Shown here: in pieces, positions 21,883-32,746 of the stretch
How the letters are laid out: each line of letters begins with the position of its first letter
Numbering within the stretch: the first letter of the stretch is position 1
Assembly (NCBI GenBank): GCA_001599815.1
Contig: BCIA01000007.1
Span: 310,001-374,000 of the forward strand
Direction: 5' to 3'
From: Furcasterigmium furcatum
Lineage: Eukaryota > Ascomycota > Sordariomycetes > Glomerellales > Plectosphaerellaceae
Length of the DNA: 64,000 nt
Made by a program: the position numbers and the translations under genes
Notes under the pieces: generated by a model
What the model was told of the DNA's origin: nothing
What the model saw: the letters and a program-made list of their open reading frames with translations, nothing else
The model's database searches: none

Positions 21883-24800
21883 ATGGCTTTGACCATCCCG
21901 TCGGATGAGCTACTCCGCTCGGTGGTGATAGCGGTCGCCATCGCGGTCCTATTGCCTGCCCTCGTAGCCTTGTTCTTCCTGCCAGGGAGAAGTGGTATGT
22001 GGCCCTCCCACAAGACCCACGAGTACTGCGACCGTTTCTTGCAACGACTTGGTGCTGATTTGCACAGCACCGCTTTCGAGCACGACCAAGCAGAAGGTCT
22101 CGTCGTACCCAATGACGTATCGCGTGCGCGGTATCCCTGCCGGTTTCTCTGAAACAGACACCTCCGATCTCCTTCGCTCTATTCTAGACCTAGGGAACGA
22201 TAGCCAAGCTCTGAGGGTGCAGTCTCTCGCGACCGCCCCGAACGAGGTCGGGGGAGCGGCGTCCCAGGTGGCTACTTTCGACTTGGATGATGCGCCAAGG
22301 AGGCTTGTCGACACTCATGAGCCATGGACATTCAAGATTCCCAATTCATTTCATGCTAGCACTTCAAGGACAAGTCAAAGAATTATCGTCATTGACAAGG
22401 GTTTTATCGGCTTTACGCCCTTGAACTCGCCCGATCCTGTTGATGATCATGTTGCCGAGTGAGTGTCGAATCATAGCTTCCCATGCTGTGAAACTTTACT
22501 CACCCTGCCAGCTGCATTGCCATCTCCGGCCTCGGAAGTCACGCTTACGGCTCATTTAAGAACAAAGGAGGTTCCGCCATGTGGCTGAGAGATTGGCTTC
22601 CCGAGGATGTTTCTAGTCTTAGGATTCTGACGTACGGATACGAATCACGCCTGGCCGAGAGCACCAACTTCCAAGACCTCGAGGCACTGAGTTCAAATTT
22701 CCGGACGGCTCTTCGCACCATCAGACAGCGGGTTGTAAGCGACCACAGGATGGGCCGTGCTTTGCTTGCGCTCACGATGATACCAGGACCATCGACCGCC
22801 AAAGCCGTTGATCTTCGTCGCACACAGCCTGGGCGGACTCGTGTTGAAAAGGGTACCCTCCCACCATCAACGTAGCGTGTACAGAGGCTTATCTGACGTG
22901 CCCAGGCCTTGATTCAGATGAAGAAGAGCGACGACCCCGCAGATCGCGATAACTTCCGCTCCACGTATGGGATACTCCTCTTTGGCGTGCCGAGCCAGGG
23001 CATGGACATCTCTTCGCTTATTCCCATGGCCGAGGGGCAAGTAAACCTACCATTCTTGATGAGTCTAGGCAATGAGTCTGGCGTTCTTCGAGATTTACAT
23101 CGTGACTTCTGCGACGCCTTCGACTTTCGAGACTCTCGCATCATGTACTACTACGAGACGAAGTTGTCCCCGACCGCAAAGCAGGCAAGTTGCGTGTGGG
23201 CGAATCAAAGATATTTATGCTCATGCTATCCCGATAGGACTCGAACGGAAACTGGGCCATGACAGGCAACCCAGATATTCTGGTCCACAGCGCCTCAGCT
23301 ACGCAGGGTCGACCCTGGGAGAGCAAAGACCATCACATTCATGGAATGAGTCGGAGCCACTCCGACCTAGTGAAATATCCCTCCCAGTTCGATCAGGACT
23401 ATGCCAACGTTCGGGAGAGAATCGACAGCCTGAGGAAAACCTGCGGCAAGGTTATCCAAGCACGCTTTGAATCCGCCGAAGATCGGGCGTTGACCGACTC
23501 TAGAACAATCGGTACGTAGTGGCAAAGGTGGTATCGGATGAAGTCTTGTCTAATATCTTCGGTAGAGACTACGAGCGTTTCCGCCTACCTCCGGGCACTT
23601 GGCTCGCTCAGATCCTATCTTCCTGAATATCCATCCATCCAAGCCAAGACGGCAGAGCACGCGGACGCCAGGGATTTTGAGTGGTTTTTTGAGAGCCCGG
23701 AGCTCGGCCAGTGGCAAAGGCATGACTCTGAATTCCTCTGGCTGTCTGGCATACCAGGTTCAGGCAAAACAGTCCTGTCACTCTTGCTCTGGGATCGTTT
23801 GAGACTCAACCGCAGGTACAACAACAAGGAAGATTTACTGGTTTTCTTCTGCCCGCCAACAAACGCCATGGACCCGCCAGAAACGCAAGTTGTACGAATT
23901 CTCAGCACACTCCTCGGTCAGCTCTTGCGGATGAGCCCCAAGCGGCTCGAGCTCGTGGCGAATGAATGTCCTTTTCCACATGTGCAAAGTCAGAAAGTCC
24001 CGTGCCTCGACGACTTGTGGGAGATCTTTTCCACCTCAGTGACAGTTCTAATTGAGAATAAGATCACCATCATCATCGACGGCATCGACGTAGTTCGGAG
24101 CCAAGAAACGAGGCAAGGATTCCTGAACAATCTCAAGGTGTTGCGAGCTGAGGTGATATCACGCGGAGTCGCTGGTTTCAAGATATTTATTACATCACGA
24201 CCATTTGAAGACATCAAGGAAGAGCTTGGCGACTTTCTGAGCATAGAAAAGGACAAGGAGAGACTGCGTGAGTCACGTCCCCCATAAACTTGTTCGACCG
24301 ATTCTCATTGTGAATTTCCAGAATGCCTGCAGACCTTGAAATTCGACGAGTTTACAGCTCGCAGGGATCGCGTTTTGGAGGCACATCCCAACACGGGGAA
24401 GTGGCTCAAGAAAGACGGAGCATACAAGAAGTGGAACGCCAGCAACGGCTCACGTCTCCTCTGCATACGCGGAAAACCTGGGAGCGGCAAGTCGACGTTG
24501 GCCAAGGCCATACTAAACTCCATGAAGAAAAGATACGGAATCACGGATGAATCGAAAACAGACTCTGCAAAAAGAGACCGGCAAGACGTCTTGATCGCGG
24601 ATTTCTTCTATTCCTTCAGAGGAGGCGTCAAGGAAACCTGTCACGGATTGATGCTGCAGTCAATACTCTATCAACTGCTCAATCAGGACGACAGGCTATT
24701 CTCACTCTTTCAGAAGGCGTATCGGACAAAGCGATCAGTTGGCAATGTCATGTGGCAGTACGAGGACCTGCGAGGAATATTCGCCTCTCTGCCCTCACTC

Positions 24801-26624
24801 CAGACTCGCCAGAAGATTTATGTCTTCTTGGATGCCATGGACGAATCTATGGAGAAGGAGAGACCTGAGATCCTGAGTCTTCTTTCCGACGTCTGTCGAT
24901 CCGCGTCGGGCTGCATCTTCAAGTTTATCGTGGCAAGCAGGCCACTGCGCCATGGCGAATTGGACAAGGGTTTCCTACACATAATCCTTGAAGAGAAGAA
25001 CAGACAAGACATCGAGATCGTCATCGCGTCGGGCGTTCGCGATATCGAGACCGAATTTCTCGATGAATTCGTTTTCGACCTCGGATTCATCAAGGGTTAT
25101 ATGACGAGGCATGCAAACGGCGTGTTTCTGTGGGTTGCGCTGGTCCTCAGAGAAATGAAACAACTCGTCTCGGAGGGATTCAGTCAAGCGGACCTGGAGC
25201 AGAGTCTTCACGCGTTTCCGCGGGAGCTCGAGGACATATACATGGTGATTATCGACCGCTTGATCAACCACACGGGGTCCCGCGAGGACGTCATCGGAAT
25301 GGGGAGGAAAATGCTGAACTGGGCTACTTTCGCTGAGAGGCCGTTGAACGCAGATGAGTTCGGCGACGCCATCATCATGCCTTCTGTCTCGAAGCCATTC
25401 GACCCCGATGCCGGATTTTTGGAACGCGCAAGGATTCGAGGGCTCGATCGTCGCATGAAATCCTGCTGCGGACCTCTTCTCGAGATCAGGAAATGGGGCC
25501 GTGCGAACCAGCCGGTGGTTCAACTCCTCCACCTGACCGTCCGGGAGTTCTTGCTCAAGGAAGACAAGTGTGCAAAGCCTTTCGACACCGACGAGGCGAG
25601 GGGCGATACAGAAATTTCCACAGGCTGCGTTCGCTATCTTCGTCTTCTATCCCTTCGAACCGGCGACAGAGAGCTTGAGAGCTGGAGTCCCGCGGAGTAC
25701 GACGAGTTCGTGGAGTGGCTTGCTGGGTACCCTCTCCTCGGCTACGTGACAACATTCCTGCGAGCTCACCTGAGGTCACTTCTTCCAGAGTCTCCTGTCT
25801 TCCGTGAGCTGGAGTTGTCCCTACAGGCTCTGTGGAAGAAAGATGCCGTCTTTTGTTTGTTCGCGACTTGGGCAGAATCACTGGGCCTCCCGAGCACGGC
25901 TGGCCGTCAACTCGGCGTGGAGCCCGAGCAGTTCAAGATCAGATGCTCGGTAGCCGCGGCGCAAAAAGGCTACATAGAAGTGATGAGCCTCTTGACACAA
26001 CTCCATACCGATTTGAATGGAGTCGACGCGAAAAGTGGTCATACTGCGCTCACTGCGACTGCCCGAAATGGGCACTCGCTCGCAGCACTGTGGCTAGTGG
26101 ATCATGGAGCTGATATGAATTTAAGAGATGGCGAGGGAGAGACAGCACTAATCGTGGCGGCCGGGGCCCGACATGAGCGTTGGTGTCGCCACATGATAGT
26201 CGCCGTTGAAACCGATGTCAATGCACAGAGCGGCAAGTACGGCAATGCTCTACAGGCCGCCTCAATTGGAGGCCATACCTCCATCGTACGGCGACTCTTA
26301 CTCAAAGGAGTCGACATCAATGCACCTGGCGGCGAATACGGCAACGCTCTGCAGGCCGCCTCATTTGCAGGCGATGCTGAGATCGTGCAGCTATTATTAG
26401 ATGGAGGAGCCGACATTGATGCACAGGGCGGTAGGTACGGCAACGCTCTACAGGCCGCCTCATTTGCAGGTCACAGCGAGATCGCACAAGTGCTCTTAGA
26501 GCGTGGAGCCGATGCCAATGCACGGGGCGGTCAGCACGGTAGCGCTATGGAGGCCGCCTCATCTGGAGGCCACGATGGCATCGTACAGCTACTCTTACAG
26601 AACGGGGCTGATGCTAACCCGTAG
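21883..26624 (+). CDS. NLR: esterase-like domain, two NACHT modules, ankyrin repeats
   Basis: STAND-type receptor of the kind used in fungal heterokaryon incompatibility and self/non-self sensing. Exons are 21883-21994, 22068-22458, 22512-22734, 22805-22852, 22906-23184, 23238-23511, 23566-24267 and 24322-26624; 4332 bp, 1443 residues. Residues about 8-32 are a hydrophobic anchor. An alpha/beta-hydrolase (SesB/DUF676-like) domain follows, with the nucleophile elbow AHSLGG (Ser250). NACHT 1 has the pre-motif YLRALGSLRSYLPEY, Walker A GIPGSGKT (504-511), Walker B IIIDGID and sensor FITSRPF. NACHT 2 repeats the order: CLQTLKFDEFTARRD, GKPGSGKS (727-734), VFLDAMDES, VASRPLR. From about residue 1210 ankyrin repeats run to the end, the last four nearly identical. 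The intron at 23185-23237 has a GC donor. The stop lies inside a further repeat. Activation of the hydrolase on ligand binding is inferred from the family. Confidence 0.85.
26214..26624 (+). repeat. 99-bp tandem ankyrin-coding repeats
   Basis: Units start at 26214, 26313, 26412 and 26511, exactly 99 bp (33 codons) apart, and a fifth unit begins at 26610. The core YGNALQAAS is kept in three of the four. In the fifth unit the codon that is CAG, CCT, CAG and CGG in the others is TAG, which ends the protein. Confidence 0.85.
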
Positions 26625-27128
26625 GGCTCAAGTGCCGAGCACTCAGTGGGCTGACTTGTCCAGAGGTCATGGCTATGTCGTCACGGCTATGCTGTTAGCA
26701 GATTCCAAGGCGCGAGCAGGCCAGTTCTCCCCGCAGACCTTCTTCTTGTTTCTGGGAATTGGATCGGGACGAGGGGTGGCGATGATTGAGACTGAATCTA
26801 GTGATCATGGAAGCTGGTGTCGAGTGTTCCAAGCCAAGAAATGACATCAGGTTCCTCTTCATATTCCCCTCGCCAAAACGCCGTTCAGCGAATGTAATAC
26901 TAATCAGCTAACGAATGTAAAAAATAAGTAACCTACACTGAAAACAGGACCCTGGCTGTTCTGCAGTACTGGTCTCTACATTAATTCTTACTCAAAATTC
27001 GTTCAAGCGCCCTGGAAGCGACAGAAATCTTAGAATCCTGCGGTTCAACACCGACCCTGAATATTAACTCTTTGCTTGAACTCTCCCCGGTGGCTTGCAT
27101 CCGTTGTGGTCAAACCAGCCCCCTCGCA
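26625..27128. other. Convergent intergene
   Basis: A 504-bp AT-richer stretch between the 3' ends of the NLR and the NCS1 permease. After 26640 no further ankyrin unit can be followed with confidence. No other feature is seen. Confidence 0.45.
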
Positions 27129-29090
27129 TCAGTCCTTCTTGTCCGTCTCAATGACATTCTTCTCCTCCCCGCTGTCCGAATCCACGCCCGCAGCATGTCC
27201 TCCCTCGAGGACGTGGCCGTCGTCATAAATAGTCTCCGAGATCATAGTCTCCTTAGGCGGGAAGAGCCACGACAAGCCGCAGTAAATCGAGAAAGCGCTC
27301 CCAAACCCCCAGAAATAGAACATGAAGTAGATCTTCTCCGCGTCGCCGATGTGTGGCCGGATGGCCGGGTTGACCTGCGCGGCGCTTGGGGACCATGTCA
27401 GTGCGCGTTTGTCAACCCGAACGGGAAAGACTCACAGTCCGGGGATATTCGGCACGGCGCTGACCAGGAACGCGATGACAGCGCGCCAGTTCGTGCCCAT
27501 CTTGTTGTAGCGGTAGCGGCCGTGGGCGCGGTACAGGCCCGGGACATCCAGCTTCTGTCGATGAACGACCCAGTAGTCGGCGCCGAGGAGGGCCGCGATC
27601 GGAGCCAGGAAGATGCCGAGGCCGCTCATGAAGGAGAGCAGGCTCTCCGCCGAGTGAATGATCTTCCAGGGCTGCATGATCCAGGCAGCGGTGACCGTGG
27701 TTATCACGACTCCGCGGCGGATATTAATGTACTTGGGACACAGGCTCGTCAGGTCGTTCGCGCAGCTGATCACATTCGCCGAGAGATTGGTTCCGATCTG
27801 AGCGATCACCCAACCCAGTCCGAAGAAGAATGCGCCGCAGCGCCCGGCAGGGCCATCCCAACGCGAGGCCATGTCGAGAGGATCCCAGATGTACTCGCCG
27901 TACACCACGGCCGAGGCAGAGCAGCAGATGATGCCGAAGATGCCGACAGTGAGCTGGATCAGGGGCAGGAATGCAATCTGCCAGTACACGCCCTTGGGGT
28001 TCTTGAGGTAGCGAGTGAAGTCGCTGATGTTGACGGCGATGGTGGCCTGCAGCATGTAAGCAGAGGTCCTTTCAACCCCCGGGTGGCAGACATACCCAGC
28101 TTCCCGTCATGCTGGACAGGCTAGAAAGAATCAGCCAAGATCGGGCAACTCCATGAACTCGGTAAGGCTGGTTCCAAATATCGCCTGCACCACCGGCTCG
28201 GTAAGTCATGGAAATAACAGCGGCAGTTGAGGTGACCAGGACAAGCACTGGAAGCAAAAAGAGTTAGGAGGAGCAACGACTTGTTGGGGTAGCTGATGAG
28301 GAGTCGGACTATCACTTACCAACCTTGGTCACGAAGAACCACTTCAGCTTGTGAGGCGGGATCAGGAGTATGGGAAATTGGACCAGCCAGAAGATCAGAT
28401 GACTGACCATCTGCTGTGTCGTAAGGCCAACCGACTCGGGAATGTGATTCGGAATGTCGAGATATGACGGCCAGATAGCTCGAATCATCTGTGTCATAGC
28501 GGTCGAGCCAGTATACGTCTGGATCGCATGCCAGAAAAGTGCCGTGACGGCGCGAGTAACGACGGCGAAGCGGGCAAAGTACCAACCGAAGGAGGCACGG
28601 GCAGAGATAGGATACGGGATGTGGAGGCGAGCGCCGATAAAACCGTTGAGGACGAGGGGAATCGTGCAGACGAGACTGCCGAGGATGATGCAGTATATGG
28701 CTTCTCGCCTAGTAACCAGAGTCAACTCCTGCTAGTCACGCAATGTTGACAGACATAGCACATACCAGGTGAGCCCAACAACAATGATGGATGCGGGGGC
28801 CATCCATCCCTGAATATTCAACGCGTCGCTTCCCCAGTAGAGACCCAAAGTCCATACAGACCAGGTTCTGCGATCATGGGGCGTCACATCGCAGTCAATG
28901 TTGGTCCTGGAGGTGCCTCGAGTCAGCACAACGAACGACCCCAGGCCGAGATTCATGGGGGGATTGCATACCATGTGCCTTCTTCTGCAAACGATGTCGG
29001 CTCGCGGGGCAGAACCCAGCCGGCAGGCCTCCTTTTCTCATGAAGGTCTTCCTTGACCGCCTGAAAGCGTTGTCTCAGAAAGTTGGCCAT
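27129..29090 (-). CDS. NCS1 family permease (allantoin/uracil/ureide type)
   Basis: Nucleobase:cation symporter-1 of the fungal Fur/Dal4 group, 555 residues. Exons on the minus strand are 29090-28972, 28906-28766, 28708-28320, 28247-28096, 28046-27436 and 27384-27129 (1668 bp). Signatures are NIDCDVTPHDRRTWSVWTL with the DALNIQGWMAPASI helix 1 motif, HIPYPISARASFGW, WNQPYRVHG, SWLILSSLSSMTGSW and NISDFTRYLKNPKGVYW; these residues line the substrate site in the family. Twelve membrane segments are expected, with charged cytosolic ends. Family substrates are uracil, uridine, allantoin, thiamine and hydantoins. It is divergent from a cysteine hydrolase-amidase fusion across 1.3 kb with GATA sites, so a nitrogen-source ureide is the likely cargo; this is inference. 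A diverged copy of its 3' coding end occurs at 21249-21307. Confidence 0.9.
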
Positions 29091-30429
29091 CTTGCCCCTT
29101 AGGTTGCTGGTTTTGAAGCTTAAAGAGAAGACTCTGTATTGGAGAAGAAGTCCTTGGGAAGCAAAGCGAGAACGACTTATGTGCCAAAGGACTGCCTACG
29201 AAGGCTTGGGCACCAATGGTTGATTCTCAACGCGCTCTAAGGCGAACGATTCTGCTTCGGGAGACTGCTGAGGTTGATATAGAAATATCACAAAGGGTAG
29301 CCGTCCTCCTGAGGCCTCGACGGCATGCCAGAATACCTACCATCATCCGCGCATCGTGTGAACTCTATGGGCAGACCCTTGCCGGCGCCGGAGGGGTGCC
29401 GGCGGTGGTCGCATCGGCCCCAGTGTTCTCAGCGGCATGACCTGGGCGCCCCAGATTTGGCTATCTGGGTGGAGCTGATAAGGGAACGGACAACCCGCCG
29501 GCACCTTCGGGGCTCGGGGTGTCAGGAGATGCAACGCCGAATGCCATGATAAGCAATGGCCCAAGAACATAGCATCAGATAAGGGAGTGGGGTATCAAGG
29601 CGGGAGGTGAACTGAATCCAGAGAGACATCGTGGAAGCTGGTGGTGATGATACAAGGGCCTCAAGCCACCTCAAGCAATGATATCGAGACTGTGTCGTGA
29701 TTGGCGGCGGGAACGGGTTATGTATTCCTCAGAGACTTCCCGTCAGCACTTTCAGTCCTCAAAGTCAAGCCACGAGGCTACCCCCTGATTTTCTGGATGT
29801 GGCCGGCGGCCCGCGCGTGGGCCGCCGGTTGAGCGGTTGAGCGGATAACCATGCGATGCGGGCGTTGATGTGCGGGGAACCCCTGAACGGCCGTTTGGTC
29901 TGCCGAGTCCCCACTGTCTTGGCCAGAGTTGTATCCCGACTGGTATTGCCTGGAGGCTTGCTATTAGCCAAGGACGGAAGTCAAGAGGCAGCGTGTGCCC
30001 GTTCTGGTGTTTAATGGAATCGCCCGTCGGCCTACATCGTGGACACCCGCGGGCCGGCCGAGTGCCCCGCCGGGCCCACCACTAGTGTAGCCCGAGTCCC
30101 GAGCCGCCGGCCCCCGACGGGCTGGCGCCGGCAGTTAAACGCATGAACCTGCTGGACGGTCGTTGAATCTTCAACTTCCCCTCATCACAGGAGTGGCCGG
30201 TTGCTCTCCCTCGCATTGCGATAATGCCTCAAGTCACAGCAGAGATCGAAATTGTCCATCAAGCCGTCCTTTCATTTGACTCCCAGCGTCCCGCACAACT
30301 GAGACCAAAGACCTGAGGACCAGCCACCACCACTCAACCGCGTCGGGCTTGTCACCTCTCAACCACACAATTGTACTTCAATTTCGTGTAGCGACGACGA
30401 AGACTATTCCTCAAGGCCCCTATCCCATC
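29091..30429. promoter_or_regulatory. Divergent 1.3-kb control region of the ureide gene pair
   Basis: No exon is seen. HGATAR motifs are at 29461-29466 (CTATCT, minus strand), 29476-29482 (TGATAAG), 29547-29553 (TGATAAG) and 29577-29583 (AGATAAG): four within 123 bp, a density that fits AreA/Nit-2 control. A perfect GC-only hairpin lies at 29803-29828, followed by two TTGAGCGG copies, and 30020-30130 is rich in CGG/CCG triplets that could serve a zinc-cluster regulator. Regulation is inferred. Confidence 0.5.
29803..29828. other. Perfect 10-bp GC hairpin
   Basis: CCGGCGGCCC (29803-29812), a six-base loop GCGCGT and GGGCCGCCGG (29819-29828). All ten pairs are G-C. It may be a protein-binding palindrome or a replication/recombination hazard. 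Confidence 0.7.
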
Positions 30430-32628
30430 ATGGCCGCCCTCACTTTGCCCACGGCGCGGCCATACCCATTCACCTTCCCCCTCGCCAAAACCGCCCTCGT
30501 CATCATCGACATCCAGCGCGACTTCGTCGATCCCGGCGGCTTCGGCTCTATCCAATGCGGTAACCCCGAGGTCTTCTCGTCCGCCCGCTCCGTCGTCCCT
30601 GCCACCCGGCGCGTCCTCGATGTCTTCCGCGCGACGGGCGGCCACGTCGTCCACACCCGCGAGGGCCACCGCCCTGACCTCTCTGACCTGCCTGCCGCCA
30701 AGCGCCTGCGCCAGGTCAGCAACCCCGACGGCCACCACTTCATGGGCATCGGCGACGAGGGCCCTATGGGCCGCCTGCTCGTCCGCGGCGAGTACGGCCA
30801 CGATATCGTCGACGAGCTGCAGCCCTGGCCGACGGAGAGCGTCGTCGATAAGCCCGGCAAGGGTAGCTTCTGGGGCACGGATTTTCATCGTATGCTGCTG
30901 GAGAGGGGCGTCACGCACCTCATCTTCGCCGGTGTCACCACGGAATGCTGCGTGACTACCACGCTGAGGGAGTGTAATGACCGGGGGTATCAGTGCTGCG
31001 TCCTCAGCGACTGCACTCAGGGATTCGAGGCGCAGCAAGTGACGACCTCCCTGGATATCATCTGCGCTCAGGATGGTCTGTTTGGATTCGTCGGGCACAG
31101 CTCGGAATTTCTCACGGCCACGGCTGATGCTGTGTCCGCCGCCGCATCTCATATTCCCTCTCCTACTATCAAGCCAACAGGACCGCTGCCAACCATCGAG
31201 GAACTTCAGACGCTGTATCAGAGTGGCAAGGCTACACCGGCAGATGTTATCAACTCCGTCTTCGACCGCATTGAGGCGCACAAAAAGAGCGACCCAGCTG
31301 TCTGGACCTCTCTGGCCAGTCGAGCAGACGCCACGGCCACAGCAACATCGCTCGCCGAGAGATACAAGGACAAACCCCTCCCTCCCCTCTTCGGCGTCCC
31401 CTTCTCCGTCAAGGACAACATCGACGTCGCCGGCGTAGAGACCACATCGGCCTGCCCGACCTACACCAGAACACCAGACCGCCACGCCGCCGCTGTCCAG
31501 CTTGTCCTCGATGCAGGAGGCATCTACATCGGCAAGACGAACCTCGATCAGCTCGCAACCGGCCTCTCCGGATGCCGCTCCCCCTATGGAATCCCCCGCA
31601 ACAGCTTCAGCCCCGACCACATCCCCGGCGGCTCTTCCTCCGGCGCCGCAGTCGCCGTCGGCACAAACCTCGTCTCCTTCTCCCTGTCGACCGACACTGC
31701 CGGCAGCACCCGCATCCCCGCGGCCCTCAACGGCGTCACGGGCCTCAAACCGACCAAAGGCACCATCTCCGCCCTCGGCCTCGTCCCGGCCTGCAAGTCC
31801 CTCGACACGATCGGCGTCATCGCCCGCACAGTCGCCGACACCCGCCTCGTCTGGCGCACAATCGCCGCCCACGACCCCTCCGACCCCTTCTCCAAGCCGC
31901 CACGGTCCCTGCCAACATGGCACGTCGACTTCCGCGGGCTCCCCGCAGGCGGCTTCACCTTCGCCGTGCCCCCCGCCTCGGCCCTCGAGGCCTGCACGCC
32001 CACATACCAAGGCCTCTTCGCCCGCGCCGTCGCCACCCTCGAGTCCTGCGGCGGCCGCCTCCGCGCCATTGATTACGCCCCCTTCGACCGCGCCGGCGAC
32101 CTCCTCTACGACGGCGCCCTCCTCCACGAGCGCATCGCCTCCATCGGCGAGCCCTTCCTGCACGCGAGCACATCCGTCCCCGAAGACAAGTCTTCTCCGG
32201 CCCTCCACCCAGCCGTCCACGCCCTCTTCTCAGCCGCCCTCGCCCGCCCCCTGTCCGCCTACGACGTCTTCCGCGACCAGGCCCTCCAGGCCGAACTGAC
32301 CCTCCAAGCCCAGCGCTCCTTCGACACCCTCGCCGGCGGCGTCGACGTCCTCCTCGTCCCCGCGACGGTGTGCCACCCCACGCTGGCCGAGATGCTCGCG
32401 GACCCGCTGGCGCTCAACTCCAAGCTGGGCCGGTTCACGCACTACGGCAACGTCGTGGACCTGTGCGGCGTGAGCGTGCCCGCGGGGACGTACAGGGACG
32501 ACGAAAAGGGGGTCGTGCTGCCGTTCGGCGTGACGATCACGGGGGGCAGCGGGTTCGACGCGAAGATCCTCGACGTCGCCGCCGTCTTCGAGGCGGCCAT
32601 GGCTGCGCAGCAGCAAGCACAGACATAG
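30430..32628 (+). CDS. Fusion: isochorismatase-type cysteine hydrolase + allophanate-hydrolase-type amidase
   Basis: Single-exon gene, 732 residues from the ATG at 30430 (a longer frame from 30349 adds 27 residues without family similarity). Residues about 20-240 are an isochorismatase-fold amidohydrolase with catalytic Asp27 (IIDIQRDF), Lys144 (KPGKGSF) and Cys174 (GVTTECCV); HTREGHRPDLSDLPAAKR is the substrate-side motif seen in ureide-acting members such as biuret hydrolase. Residues about 255-720 are an amidase-signature domain with the catalytic Lys in GVPFSVKDN, the cis-Ser in GGSSSGAA and the nucleophile Ser in STDTAGSTRIPAALN, a form close to allophanate hydrolase. The extra C-terminal domain of AtzF/Dur1,2 is missing. 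Known reactions of the two families joined would turn biuret (via allophanate) into ammonia and CO2; that the fusion does so is inference. It could instead act on another amide series. Confidence 0.88.
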   Translation: MAALTLPTARPYPFTFPLAKTALVIIDIQRDFVDPGGFGSIQCGNPEVFSSARSVVPATRRVLDVFRATGGHVVHTREGHRPDLSDLPAAKRLRQVSNPDGHHFMGIGDEGPMGRLLVRGEYGHDIVDELQPWPTESVVDKPGKGSFWGTDFHRMLLERGVTHLIFAGVTTECCVTTTLRECNDRGYQCCVLSDCTQGFEAQQVTTSLDIICAQDGLFGFVGHSSEFLTATADAVSAAASHIPSPTIKPTGPLPTIEELQTLYQSGKATPADVINSVFDRIEAHKKSDPAVWTSLASRADATATATSLAERYKDKPLPPLFGVPFSVKDNIDVAGVETTSACPTYTRTPDRHAAAVQLVLDAGGIYIGKTNLDQLATGLSGCRSPYGIPRNSFSPDHIPGGSSSGAAVAVGTNLVSFSLSTDTAGSTRIPAALNGVTGLKPTKGTISALGLVPACKSLDTIGVIARTVADTRLVWRTIAAHDPSDPFSKPPRSLPTWHVDFRGLPAGGFTFAVPPASALEACTPTYQGLFARAVATLESCGGRLRAIDYAPFDRAGDLLYDGALLHERIASIGEPFLHASTSVPEDKSSPALHPAVHALFSAALARPLSAYDVFRDQALQAELTLQAQRSFDTLAGGVDVLLVPATVCHPTLAEMLADPLALNSKLGRFTHYGNVVDLCGVSVPAGTYRDDEKGVVLPFGVTITGGSGFDAKILDVAAVFEAAMAAQQQAQT

Positions 32629-32746
32629 TCAAAGATCTAAATAGCGGTAGTTAATGGAATCCTGAATTGAAAAACCTGTCTCGCTTCTGGGTATAATGTA
32701 GCCCCCTTAACGCCCTGTCGGCCCCCGGTCTTCGTCACGGACGACT

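Noticed and set aside
24336..26624. The second NACHT-ankyrin frame as a gene of its own
   Set aside because: It has no ATG at its start (TTG at 24336) and the conserved pre-NACHT motif continues upstream across a good intron in frame with NACHT 1.
30352..32220. 622-codon open frame on the minus strand
   Set aside because: It is the antisense of the GC-rich hydrolase-amidase gene; its Gly/Glu/Ala-rich translation has no domain, and the plus strand carries complete catalytic motifs.
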